Notes: generated by a model not told the origin, from the letters alone. 64,000 nt of DNA from Nocardia sienata NBRC 100364 (GCF_001613205.1 NZ_BDBX01000054.1:1-64000), one strand, 5' to 3'. Shown: positions 35,222 through 43,395, counted from the stretch's first letter. A program made the numbers and translations.

Positions 35222-35233
35222 GAACTGGTTCTA
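35220..35233. promoter_or_regulatory. KstR-like operator
   Basis: AAGAACTGGTTCTA matches the KstR consensus TnnAACnnGTTnnA in 7 of 8 defined positions. KstR is the TetR-family repressor of steroid catabolism in mycolata. The site abuts the -35 element of the ald promoter and lies between the divergent ald and cyp123 operons. Prediction from motif only. Confidence 0.55.
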
Positions 35234-35352
35234 TCGTTCACGCTCGGTGCCGATCGTGCACGGAACTCGGCCGGAGTGGGTGTGATAGTCCGGGGCGATA
35301 TCGGCGTTCGGCCCGACTCGATGCTTCCGAACAGCTAATTCTCGTACGATCA

Positions 35353-35381
35353 TTGTCGCGGGGACGCGCCGCTGGTACCGT
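35353..35381 (+). promoter_or_regulatory. Possible promoter for the cyp123-cyp125 operon
   Basis: TTGTCG (35353-35358), 17-bp spacer, TACCGT (35376-35381). Its -10 end overlaps the operator motif at 35380. The match is moderate. Confidence 0.35.
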
Positions 35382-35397
35382 CCAGACACATGTCCAG
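35380..35397. promoter_or_regulatory. Three-half-site operator candidate before cyp123
   Basis: GTCCAGACACATGTCCAG contains GTC-N2-GACA-N2-TGTC phased at 6 bp. It aligns with the site at 39329-39346 in 15 of 18 positions and with the tetR start region. It overlaps the possible cyp123 promoter. Confidence 0.5.
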
Positions 35398-35469
35398 CTA
35401 TGTGTCTCTCCCCGGCGGCCGATCGGTCGAGCCCGGCGAGAACTCGTTATCGAAACAGAGGTGGGTCCG

Positions 35470-36675
35470 ATGACGGCCGCATCGTTGGAGCCGGTGACCT
35501 TCGATCCCTACGACTACGTCTTCCACGAGGACCCGTACCCGGTCTACGCCCGGCTGCGCGCGGAGGCGCCGCTCTACTACAACGCGGAACTCGATTTCTA
35601 CGCGCTGTCGCGGCACGCGGATGTCACCGCGGGATTCCGCAATGCCGCCGCGCTGTCGAATGCCAACGGCGTCTCGCTCGACCCCGCGGCCTGGGGGCCG
35701 CACGCGCACAAGACCATGTCGTTCCTCGCCATGGACGATCCCCGGCATATGCGGATGCGCAAGCTGGTGTTCAAAGGTTTCACCCCCAAACGGGTGGCCG
35801 ATATGGAGACCCGCATCCGGGAACTGACGCTGGAATACCTCGAACCGGCGCTCGAGCGCGGCGAATTCGACTGGATCCAGGACTTCGCGGGCAAACTGCC
35901 GATGGACGTCATCTCCGAGTTGATGGGGGTACCGGCCGCCGACCGCGACGAGATCCGCCATATGGCCGATATGGTCATGCACCGCGAAGACGGGGTGACC
36001 GATGTCCCGGATTCGGCGATCGAGGCCTCGCTGAACCTGGTGGTCTACTACTCGGAGATGGTCGCGCAACGCCGGGAGAAACCCACCGACGACCTCACCT
36101 CCGCGCTGCTCGGGGCCGAGATCGACGGCGACCGGCTCACCGACGACGAGATCATCGGCTTCATGTTCCTGATGGTGGTGGCCGGGAACGAGACCACCAC
36201 CAAACTGCTGGGCAACGCCCTGTACTGGGCCGGCCGCAACCCGGCGGAATACGCCAAGGTCACCGCCGATCCGGAGCGGGTGCCGGACTGGGTCGAGGAG
36301 ACCCTGCGCTACGACACCTCCAGTCAGATCGTCGCGCGGACCGCCACCGAGGATCTGGAGTACCACGGCCGGGTCATCCCGGCGGGGTCGAAGGTGCTGC
36401 TGCTGATCGGTTCGGCCAACCGGGACGGCGAGGTCTTCGACAATGCCGACAGCTACGACCTGGACCGCGCCGAGAAGGGCAATCTGGCCAGCTTCGGCGC
36501 CGGTGTGCACTTCTGCCTCGGCGCCCATCTGGCCCGCCTGGAAGCAACGGTCGCGCTGCGCGAATTCGCCGCGCGGGTGAAGTCCTACCGAGTGCGTGAG
36601 GACGAATTCGTCCGCGTGCACTCGTCCAATGTGCGGGGCTTCGCCAAGCTCCCGATTTCCGTGGAGGTGCGGTAG
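35470..36675 (+). CDS. cyp123: Cytochrome P450, CYP123 family
   Basis: 401 residues from ATG 35470, preceded by GAGGTGG. P450 landmarks: I-helix AGNETT, ExxR in EETLRYD, and heme-ligand loop FGAGVHFCLGAHLAR. Blocks such as ALSNANGVSLDP, KLPMDVISELMGVP and RVHSSNVRGFAKLPISV closely match mycobacterial CYP123 (Rv0766c). Cytosolic haem monooxygenase needing ferredoxin and reductase, neither of which is encoded here. First gene of an operon with an SDR, CYP125 and a peroxidase. Natural substrate of CYP123 is not established. Confidence 0.92.
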   Translation: MTAASLEPVTFDPYDYVFHEDPYPVYARLRAEAPLYYNAELDFYALSRHADVTAGFRNAAALSNANGVSLDPAAWGPHAHKTMSFLAMDDPRHMRMRKLVFKGFTPKRVADMETRIRELTLEYLEPALERGEFDWIQDFAGKLPMDVISELMGVPAADRDEIRHMADMVMHREDGVTDVPDSAIEASLNLVVYYSEMVAQRREKPTDDLTSALLGAEIDGDRLTDDEIIGFMFLMVVAGNETTTKLLGNALYWAGRNPAEYAKVTADPERVPDWVEETLRYDTSSQIVARTATEDLEYHGRVIPAGSKVLLLIGSANRDGEVFDNADSYDLDRAEKGNLASFGAGVHFCLGAHLARLEATVALREFAARVKSYRVREDEFVRVHSSNVRGFAKLPISVEVR

Positions 36676-37476
36676 ATGCCCCGGTTCGATCCTCATCCCG
36701 ACAAGCGGCCGACCATCGTGGCCGGCGCCTCGTCGGGTATCGGCGCCGCCACCGCCGTGGAATTGGCCGCGCAGGGCCATCCGGTGGCGCTCGGCGCGCG
36801 CCGGGTGGAGATCCTGGAAGAACTGGCCGGGAAGATCCGGGCCGACGGCGGCACCGCGTTCGCCCACCGCCTGGATGTGACCGACCAGGCCTCGGTGGAC
36901 GAATTCGTCGCCGCGGCCGAGGCGGCCGTCGGGCCCACCGAGATCCTGGTCTCCGGGGCCGGCGATATCGAATTCGGCCTCATCCAGGACATGGACCCCG
37001 CCGATTTCGCGCATCAGGTGCAGATCCATCTGATCGGCGCGCACCGCATGGCCCATGCGGTGCTGCAGGGCATGCTGGCCCGCCGGCGCGGCGATGTGGT
37101 GCTCATCAGCTCCGACTGCGCGCCGCTGCCGCGGCCGTGGAACGGGGCCTACAGCGCCGCCAAGGCCGGCGTCGAGGCGATGGTGCGGCAGCTGCGGATG
37201 GAACTCGAGGGCACCGGGGTCCGGGCCTCGCTGGTCCGGCCCGGTCCGACCGTGACCGGGATGGGCATGAACGCCTCGCCCGAGGTGGTGGGACCGCTGC
37301 TGGAGTCCTGGCAGGCATGGGGGCTGGCGCGGCATCCGTACATGCTGCGGGCCTCCGATCTGGCCCGGGCGGTGTCGGCGGTCGTCGGGACCCCGCGGGG
37401 TGCCCATCTCGTGCTGGTCGAGGTGCAACCGGAAGCGCCGCTGCGACCGCTCCCGGAAGAAGGAAAGGGCTCCTGA
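36676..37476 (+). CDS. Short-chain dehydrogenase/reductase of the cyp123 operon
   Basis: 266 residues; ATG 36676 directly follows the cyp123 stop, with GGAGGTG upstream. Coenzyme motif GASSGIGAATAVEL and catalytic AYSAAKAGVEAMV (YxxxK). LGARR after the second strand suggests NADP. Position and sequence fit Rv0765c, the SDR between cyp123 and cyp51 in M. tuberculosis. The stop overlaps the start of the next P450 (TGATG). Likely acts on the product or substrate of the adjacent P450s. Confidence 0.9.
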   Translation: MPRFDPHPDKRPTIVAGASSGIGAATAVELAAQGHPVALGARRVEILEELAGKIRADGGTAFAHRLDVTDQASVDEFVAAAEAAVGPTEILVSGAGDIEFGLIQDMDPADFAHQVQIHLIGAHRMAHAVLQGMLARRRGDVVLISSDCAPLPRPWNGAYSAAKAGVEAMVRQLRMELEGTGVRASLVRPGPTVTGMGMNASPEVVGPLLESWQAWGLARHPYMLRASDLARAVSAVVGTPRGAHLVLVEVQPEAPLRPLPEEGKGS

Positions 37477-38699
37477 TGTCGACGGCACTGCCCCCGGGTT
37501 TCGATTTCACCGACCCCGCACTGTGGGCCGATCGCAGTCCGGTCGAGGAATTCGCGCTCCTGCGCCGGACCGCACCGGTGTGGTGGAACGCCCAATCCGA
37601 CGAGACGTCGGGCGGTTTCAACGACGGCGGCTACTGGGTGGTCAGCACGCTGGAGGACGTCAAGGAGCTGTCCCGCAACCCGGAGCTGTACTCCTCGCAG
37701 CAGAAGGGGTCCATCGTCCGGCTGCCCGGCGATATCACCCCCGACCAGATGCAGCTCACCGAGGCGCTGCTGGTGAACATGGACCCGCCGAAGCATTCCA
37801 AGGTGCGCCGGATCATCTCCAAGGGTTTCACCCCGCGGGCGGTGGAGGGATTGCGCGCGGCGCTCACCGAGCGCGCGCACCGCATCGTGCACGAGGCGAA
37901 GAAGACCGGCGGCGGCGATTTCGTCACCCAGGTCGCCTGCGAACTGCCCCTGCAGGCGATCGCCGAACTGCTCGGGGTCCCGCAGGCGGACCGGCGCAAG
38001 GTGTTCGACTGGTCGAACCAGATGCTCAACTACGACGATCCCGAATACGGCGACCCGACCGTGGCCTCGGCGGAGATCCTCGGCTACGCCTGGAACATGG
38101 CCGAACAGCGGCGGTCGTGTCCGGCCGACGATATCGTCACCCAGTTGGTCAACGCCGATGTCGACGGGGAGGGGCTGGCCTCCGACGAGTTCGGTTTCTT
38201 CGTCATCCTGCTCGCGGTGGCCGGTAACGAGACCACCCGCAATGCCATCACCCACGGCATGAAGGCGTTCGTGGACAATCCGGAACAGTGGGCGCTGTAC
38301 CGGGAGCAGCGGCCGCGGACCGCGCCGGACGAGATCGTGCGCTGGGCCACCCCGGTGACCGCGTTCCAACGCACCGCCACCGCCGACCATGTCCTGGGTG
38401 GACAGGAGATCAAGAAGGGGCAGCGCCTCGGATTGTTCTACAGTTCCGCCAATTTCGACGAAGCGGGGTTCGACGAACCGTTCACCTTCGATATCCTGCG
38501 CGATCCGAATCCGCATGTCGGGTTCGGCGGTACCGGCACCCATTATTGTGTGGGCGCCAATCTGGCCCGGCTGGAAATCGACCTGATGTTCAACGCGATC
38601 GCCGACGCCATGCCCGACCTGGAATCCGTTTCCGATCCGGTACGGTTGCGATCGGGGTGGATAAACGGAATCAAGAGTTGGCAGGTGCGGTACGAATGA
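37476..38699 (+). CDS. cyp125: Cytochrome P450, CYP125 family steroid 26-monooxygenase
   Basis: 407 residues from ATG 37476. It follows mycobacterial CYP125 (Rv3545c) along its length: LPPGFDFTDPALWADR, NMDPPKHSKVRRIISKGFTP, DFVTQVACELPLQAIAELLG, VAGNETTRNAITHG, RWATPVTAFQRTA, and heme loop GFGGTGTHYCVGANLARLE. CYP125 oxidises the cholesterol side chain at C26/C27 to the acid. In mycobacteria it sits in the cholesterol regulon; here it takes the place that cyp51 has after Rv0765c. The stop overlaps the next start (ATGA). Confidence 0.93.
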   Translation: MSTALPPGFDFTDPALWADRSPVEEFALLRRTAPVWWNAQSDETSGGFNDGGYWVVSTLEDVKELSRNPELYSSQQKGSIVRLPGDITPDQMQLTEALLVNMDPPKHSKVRRIISKGFTPRAVEGLRAALTERAHRIVHEAKKTGGGDFVTQVACELPLQAIAELLGVPQADRRKVFDWSNQMLNYDDPEYGDPTVASAEILGYAWNMAEQRRSCPADDIVTQLVNADVDGEGLASDEFGFFVILLAVAGNETTRNAITHGMKAFVDNPEQWALYREQRPRTAPDEIVRWATPVTAFQRTATADHVLGGQEIKKGQRLGLFYSSANFDEAGFDEPFTFDILRDPNPHVGFGGTGTHYCVGANLARLEIDLMFNAIADAMPDLESVSDPVRLRSGWINGIKSWQVRYE

Positions 38700-39181
38700 A
38701 CGTTCGGGATATCCCGGTGAACACGCTGTCGGGTTCGGCGTCCACGCTCGGTGAGCTGGTCGGCGACCGGGTGGTGCTGCTGGTCAACGTCGCGTCGAAA
38801 TGTGGTCTCACGCCGCAGTACACCGGGCTGGTCGAACTGCAGAAGAACTACGGTGACCGCGGTTTCAGTGTGGTCGGTGTGCCGTGCAATCAGTTCATGG
38901 GGCAGGAGCCGGGCAGCGCCGAGGAGATCCAGCAGTTCTGTTCCACCACCTACGGTGTGGACTTTCCCCTGTTGGAGAAGGTCGAGGTGAACGGCGACGG
39001 CCGGCATCGGCTGTACCGGGAGATCATCGAAACCCCCGACGTCGAGGGTGTGGCCGGTGATGTGCAGTGGAACTTCGAGAAGTTCCTGATCGACCGGGAC
39101 GGGAGTGTGCTGGGGCGTTTCCGGCCCACTACCACACCGGATGCGGACACGCTGATCTCGGCGATCGAGAAAGCGCTGTAA
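38696..39181 (+). CDS. Glutathione peroxidase-family thiol peroxidase
   Basis: 161 residues from ATG 38696, overlapping the cyp125 stop. Peroxidatic Cys36 in ASKCGLTPQY, conserved CNQF (Q66) and the Trp in DVQWNFEKFL form the GPx triad; a second Cys (C82, in QQFCSTTYG) could resolve the oxidised form. Bacterial Cys-type members usually take electrons from thioredoxin rather than glutathione. Its place at the end of a P450 operon suggests it removes peroxides produced by uncoupled P450 cycles or sterol hydroperoxides; inference. Confidence 0.9.
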   Translation: MNVRDIPVNTLSGSASTLGELVGDRVVLLVNVASKCGLTPQYTGLVELQKNYGDRGFSVVGVPCNQFMGQEPGSAEEIQQFCSTTYGVDFPLLEKVEVNGDGRHRLYREIIETPDVEGVAGDVQWNFEKFLIDRDGSVLGRFRPTTTPDADTLISAIEKAL

Positions 39182-39207
39182 CCGTAGCCGTAACGGCTTA
39201 TGATCGA

Positions 39208-39240
39208 GGCCCGCTCACCCAGTGGTGAGCGGGCCTTTTT
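39208..39240 (+). terminator. Strong intrinsic terminator of the P450 operon
   Basis: GGCCCGCTCACC (39208-39219), 4-nt loop, GGTGAGCGGGCC (39224-39235), then TTTTT. A perfect 12-bp stem with a U-tract, about 25 bp after the peroxidase stop. Confidence 0.92.
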
Positions 39241-39328
39241 CACTTTCTACCTGCGAGAACAGCGTGATACGGCGCAATCCGGACGTGATCGGTGAAAACC
39301 GCCCGCCCGGATTGAATCGGCCATAACA

Positions 39329-39346
39329 TGGACAACTGTCTGGACA
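39329..39346. promoter_or_regulatory. Three-half-site operator candidate before the Mce gene
   Basis: TGGACAACTGTCTGGACA: half-sites GACA-N2-TGTC-N2-GACA at 6-bp phasing. It is the most complete copy of the motif also found at 35172, 35380 and 30339, and lies 54 bp before the GTG start of the Mce gene, next to the AT-rich ACATAAAT. Confidence 0.5.
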
Positions 39347-39399
39347 TAAATCCGGTTCAGTTCGGTACGCCGGGGTGCCGAACGGCTCGAGGCAGGTGA

Positions 39400-40617
39400 G
39401 TGGTGGTACCGATACACAATCGGTCCGATCGGCCGACAACGACACTGCACAAGGTCTGGGCTGTCGTGCGGTACAAGTTCGCGGCGCTGGGGATGGTGCT
39501 GGTCATCGCCGCGGCAGTGGTCTTCTCGCTGGTCATGTTCTTCGGCGGGTTCGCACCGAAGGAACCGGTGGCGGTCGTGGTACCGCGCAGCGGACTGGTG
39601 ATGGATCCCGACGCCAAGGTGAAATTCCGGGGCGCGGAGGTCGGCCGGGTCGGAAAGATCGAATCCCGTGACGGGGAGGTCCGCCTCGAACTCGACATGA
39701 ACCCGGACCTGATGCGCCTGGTCCCTGGCAACGCCGGGGTCGATATTCGCTCCACCACGGTCTTCGGCGCCAAATACGTGAACTTCGTGGAACCGGCCCA
39801 GCCCGCCGGCCGCCTGCGACCGGGCCAGGTCCTGCGCGGCGAATCGGTGACCGTCGAATTCAATACGCTGTTCGAACGGCTCACCGAAGTCCTGAACATG
39901 GTCGAACCGACGAAACTGAACGCCACGCTCACCGCGCTCGGTACCGCGCTGCAGGGGCGCGGCGAGCGACTCGGTGATCTGCTGGTGAACGCGGACCGGC
40001 TGTTACGCGAGATCAATCCGAGCATCCCCGCGCTCCAGCACGATTTCCAGGCCACCGCCGCGGTGACGAACCTCTACGCCGATACCGCGCCGGACCTGCT
40101 GCGCACGGTGGACAATGCCACCACCCTGAGTCACACGCTCACCGACAACGAGCAGAGCTTCGACGCCTTGCTGCTGGATACGATCGGCCTGTCCGATACC
40201 ACCGGCGCGGTCCTGACCGAGAACGAACAGAACCTGGCCACCGCGCTGGACCTGCTCCGGCCCACCACCGAACTGCTCGACGCCTACAAACCTTCCCTGG
40301 ACTGCGTCATCCGCGGTCTGGCCAAAGCGATGCCGCTGGCCGACGACCTGATGGGCGGCCGCAACCCGGGCGCCTCGTTCAACGCCAGCTTCATGTATGG
40401 GGCCGAGGCCTACCAGTACCCGAACGATCTGCCCAAGGTGAACGCCACCGGCGGGCCGCGCTGCGCGGGCGTCCTGGACCGGGTGCCGGGCAGCCACGCC
40501 GACTACGTGGTGACCGACACCTCGGAGGTCAATCCGTTCATCCCGTCCACCCGGATCTATCAGAACCATCCGACCGTGTTCGAGTTCCTCTTCGCCGGTA
40601 TGCCCGGTATGCGCTGA
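39400..40617 (+). CDS. Orphan Mce-family protein
   Basis: 405 residues from GTG 39400 (GAGG seven bases upstream; GTG 39403 is equally possible). One N-terminal transmembrane segment (about residues 24-50), an MlaD/Mce domain with KVKFRGAEVGRVGKIE and STTVFGAKYVNF, then a long helical region with repeated TxNEQ segments, ending in a domain with two Cys. Mce proteins form periplasmic lipid-transport assemblies, normally from six-gene operons with YrbE permeases; none is here. It stands alone after the P450 operon and shares its putative operator. Confidence 0.88.
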   Translation: MVVPIHNRSDRPTTTLHKVWAVVRYKFAALGMVLVIAAAVVFSLVMFFGGFAPKEPVAVVVPRSGLVMDPDAKVKFRGAEVGRVGKIESRDGEVRLELDMNPDLMRLVPGNAGVDIRSTTVFGAKYVNFVEPAQPAGRLRPGQVLRGESVTVEFNTLFERLTEVLNMVEPTKLNATLTALGTALQGRGERLGDLLVNADRLLREINPSIPALQHDFQATAAVTNLYADTAPDLLRTVDNATTLSHTLTDNEQSFDALLLDTIGLSDTTGAVLTENEQNLATALDLLRPTTELLDAYKPSLDCVIRGLAKAMPLADDLMGGRNPGASFNASFMYGAEAYQYPNDLPKVNATGGPRCAGVLDRVPGSHADYVVTDTSEVNPFIPSTRIYQNHPTVFEFLFAGMPGMR

Positions 40618-40673
40618 GTCGGCCGTTCTGCGGTGCGGGTTCGCCGACAGGGAAGTAGCTGCTGCGCTCCGAC

Positions 40674-42029
40674 TCACAGCCCTGGGCCGATCCGGACGCG
40701 CAGGCGTACGCCACCCAGCGGACTGGAGTGCAGTTCCGCTGTGCCGGAATGGAGTTCGGCTTGTTGCTGGACCAGGGCCAGGCCCAGGCCGGAGCCGGGG
40801 GATCCGTGACCCTTGACGAAGCGGTCGAAGGCGGTCGGGAGAAGCGTTGGAGGGATGCCGGTGCCATCGTCATCGATGGTGATCTCGATAGCGTCGGAGC
40901 CGCCGCGGGCCGAGACCGTGATGGTGTGCGCGTGACCGTGCTGTACGGCGTTGGCGACCGCGTTGGTGACGATGAGCATGAGCCCGCCGGGTAGACCGGT
41001 CACCGTCCTCCGCGGACACTCGGTGAGATCGATGTCGACCTCGGGGTATCGGCGGCGTGCGTCCTGTACCGCGCGGTCGAGGGTTTCGCAGAGGTCGAAG
41101 GGTTCGAAGACGTCGGATTCGGTGAGTTCGCCGACGGCGAGTTGTTCCAGATCGGTCAAGGTGTTCTCGATCTGGCGCTCGGCGAGCAAGACATCGGCGA
41201 GTATTTCGCGCTGCTGTTCGGCGGGTAATTCCTTGGTGGCCAGAACTTGCAGGTCGGTGCGCATCGCGGTGAGCGGTGTGCGCAGCTCGTGCGCGCAGAC
41301 CGCGGCGAAGTCCCGGGCGCCGGCGAGTGCCCGATTGGTGGCACCGTGTGCGGCCTCGAGTCGCGCGAGCATGCGAGTGATGGCATCGGAGAGTTCTTCC
41401 GCCTCACGGGCGCCGCGGCCGCTGAGCGGCGGTAAATGCTCGAGGGTGTCGATGTCGTGGGTCGCGGTCGCCAATCTGCGCAGTGGCCGTGCGGCGTAAC
41501 CGGCGAGGAACCAGCCGAGCACCGCCGCGAGCAGCACACCCGCGATTCCGATCCCGATACCGATGAGCTGGCCGCGGCGGATAGCCGAAGCCGCCGGTGC
41601 GCGATCGGGTTCCAGCCGCACCACCAGTCTGGACCCTCCCGCGACGACGGTGCGGATTACACCGGGCTGTCCGGGTGGCGGGAGATCCGGTGGCGGGAAG
41701 GGGAGGGCCGAGTCCGGTGGCGGGAGGGGGTGGTCGAGGTCCGGTGGCGGGGCGGACCGAGTCCGAATCACCAGGGGCGGCGCCGCGTCCCCCGGCGGTG
41801 CGAGCGCCACGCCCATGGTCGAGACTATTCTGTCGAACTGCCGCGAACCCGTGGCGTCGAGCAGCGCGGTATAGGCAATGCCGAGAGTGAGCGCGACAAG
41901 CGCCGCGACAACCCCTGAAACCAGCGCCACGCGAGCACGCAACGACAGTGACCCGGTGCCTTTCGTCGGCCTCACCGGCCGACCCCGCAGACTTGTCCGC
42001 GCTGGGTTCGATCGTGCTGATGCCGACAT
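40674..42029 (-). CDS. prrB: Sensor histidine kinase, PrrB-like
   Basis: 451 residues from ATG 42029. Transmembrane helices about 32-57 and 153-176 flank an extracytoplasmic loop that is short and Pro-rich with four PPPD repeats (residues 94-120). Then HAMP, H-box with H247 in CAHELRTPLTAMRTD, and ATPase motifs NAVANAVQHG, DDDGTGIPP and GSGLGLALV. Paired with a PrrA-type regulator 4 bp upstream. Mycobacterial PrrAB is essential and governs adaptation to infection and respiration. The signal is unknown. Confidence 0.9.
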   Translation of the reverse strand: MSASARSNPARTSLRGRPVRPTKGTGSLSLRARVALVSGVVAALVALTLGIAYTALLDATGSRQFDRIVSTMGVALAPPGDAAPPLVIRTRSAPPPDLDHPLPPPDSALPFPPPDLPPPGQPGVIRTVVAGGSRLVVRLEPDRAPAASAIRRGQLIGIGIGIAGVLLAAVLGWFLAGYAARPLRRLATATHDIDTLEHLPPLSGRGAREAEELSDAITRMLARLEAAHGATNRALAGARDFAAVCAHELRTPLTAMRTDLQVLATKELPAEQQREILADVLLAERQIENTLTDLEQLAVGELTESDVFEPFDLCETLDRAVQDARRRYPEVDIDLTECPRRTVTGLPGGLMLIVTNAVANAVQHGHAHTITVSARGGSDAIEITIDDDGTGIPPTLLPTAFDRFVKGHGSPGSGLGLALVQQQAELHSGTAELHSSPLGGVRLRVRIGPGL

Positions 42030-42033
42030 TCGT

Positions 42034-42729
42034 TCACGCTTCCTCCCGCAGTACGAATCCGACCCCGCGCACGGTGTGGATCACCCGCGGCACACCGTGC
42101 ATTTCCAGCTTCCGCCGCAGGTAGGAGACGAACACATCCACTACGTTGGTGTCGGTGCTGAAGTCGTAGCCCCACACCGCGGAGAGGATCTGCTCGCGGC
42201 TGAGTACGACGCCGACGTTCGCTGCCAAGTGGGCGAGCACCTCGAACTCCCGTTTGGTCAGCTCTACCTGCCGGCCACTCGCGTACACCCGATGTCCGGA
42301 CCGGTCGATCCGCACCTGCCCGACCTGGCGCCGGTCATCACCGGGTAGCCGGATCTGTATGGGCCGACGGCGCAGTAGCGCGTGTAGGCGGGCGACGAGC
42401 TCACCGAGGTCGAAGGGCTTGGTCAGGTAATCGTCGGCGCCACGCTCCAGAGCGGCGATGCGATCGCTGACCGCGGTGCGGGCGCTCAACACGCAGATAG
42501 GGATGTCGTTGCCCATGGCGCGCAATGACGTAACCACGCCCGTCCCGTCGAGGTTTGGCATATTCACATCGAGCACCATGGCGTCCGGCTCGGCGCTGCG
42601 CACCAGAGCGAGGGCTTGGGCACCGTCGCTCGCGCTGACCACCTCGAAGTGTGAAAGTTCGAGCCCGCGCCGCAGCGACGCGAGAACTCGGGCCTCGTCG
42701 TCCACAACCAGGATGCGTTGTCCGGTCAC
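42034..42729 (-). CDS. prrA: Response regulator, PrrA-like (OmpR family)
   Basis: 231 residues from GTG 42729 (VTGQRILVVDDE); a longer reading to 42864 has no similarity. Phosphoacceptor D54 in MVLDVNMPN; LSARTAVSDRI; conserved Lys in YLTKPF. The C-terminal winged helix contains LTKREFEVLAHLA and VWGYDFSTDTNVVDVFVSYLRRKLE, nearly identical to mycobacterial PrrA (Rv0903c). It is transcribed first and followed by prrB with a 4-bp gap. Confidence 0.92.
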   Translation of the reverse strand: MTGQRILVVDDEARVLASLRRGLELSHFEVVSASDGAQALALVRSAEPDAMVLDVNMPNLDGTGVVTSLRAMGNDIPICVLSARTAVSDRIAALERGADDYLTKPFDLGELVARLHALLRRRPIQIRLPGDDRRQVGQVRIDRSGHRVYASGRQVELTKREFEVLAHLAANVGVVLSREQILSAVWGYDFSTDTNVVDVFVSYLRRKLEMHGVPRVIHTVRGVGFVLREEA

Positions 42730-43230
42730 CGAGGCACACTCTTTCTTGCACGCTTGTGGGTGGGGCCTGTGGTAGGAACCAGGTGTAAGCCGGGGTCTGA
42801 TTCGGTCCGTAGGGAGGTCCCCGGGAACGCGACGAGCACAGCCGCGCTGCCTGTTTTCACCCATGGGGCGGACACAATGGGCGTCATGGCACCACCATAG
42901 AGCCGGCCTCGGTCAGCTGCCGTCGCTGAAAAGACGTCCGCGACCGGGGTGACCGGTATCTGCAATGGATCTCGGACCCCGATGCACCGCTCCGATGTCC
43001 GGCGGAACACGCACGCCGCGAGTCAACAGGTATCCGAGATCGTCAACAGGGCAAACGCAGCTTGTGGCACCGCCTGGACCCGGCCGCTCCGGATCTCGTT
43101 CCCGGCGCTCCGCACCGGAGATATCTAACGATTTCCTAATCATTGCTCAAGAAATCCTGAAGACGTGCTTCGTACTGTCGATTTTCACCCGGGTGAACCG
43201 GAAAGCCGTCTCGGCGCGAAGGAGGGAACC
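42730..43230. other. Long intergenic region with phased direct repeats
   Basis: 500 bp upstream of prrA without a credible gene. At 43134-43160 three T(C/G)CTnA-like elements (TCCTAA, TGCTCA, TCCTGA) start 10 and 11 bp apart, the spacing expected for OmpR-family regulator dimers such as PrrA. The surrounding DNA (43120-43190) is AT-rich. It could serve prrA or the genes to the right. Confidence 0.4.
43184..43197. promoter_or_regulatory. Perfect 14-bp palindrome
   Basis: TTCACCCGGGTGAA is fully self-complementary. It lies 33 bp before an ATG with a strong ribosome binding site (43231), in the position of a repressor operator. I do not recognise the motif. Confidence 0.5.
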
Positions 43231-43395
43231 ATGACGCCACGCCTCGGACCCGCTAGTTGCGCCTCACCGTGCTCATCGGAACGACGCTCGATGCGGCAGG
43301 GTCGTCGGTGGCGGCCGCCGCTGCCGCCCGGTTCGACACCTGCGCGTATGTCCGCAGGTCGAAAGGTATTTCCCGACAGCCGAACTCGAACGTAG
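43231..43395 (+). CDS. Short open reading frame, possibly a decayed gene
   Basis: ATG 43231 is preceded by AAGGAGGG at ideal distance, better than most genes here, but the 54-residue product is a basic Arg/Pro/Ser-rich string without domain character. A more protein-like reading starts at 43257 in another frame (LTVLIGTTLDAAGSSVAAAA), which would fit a frameshift soon after the start. I treat it as a probable remnant; a genuine small protein is possible. Confidence 0.3.
   Translation: MTPRLGPASCASPCSSERRSMRQGRRWRPPLPPGSTPARMSAGRKVFPDSRTRT

Noticed and set aside
33655..36675. A 1006-codon plus-strand open frame running into cyp123
   Set aside because: Its first 600 codons are antisense to the aldehyde dehydrogenase gene. 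Such long antisense frames are common in this GC-rich DNA, and P450 similarity starts only near 35470.
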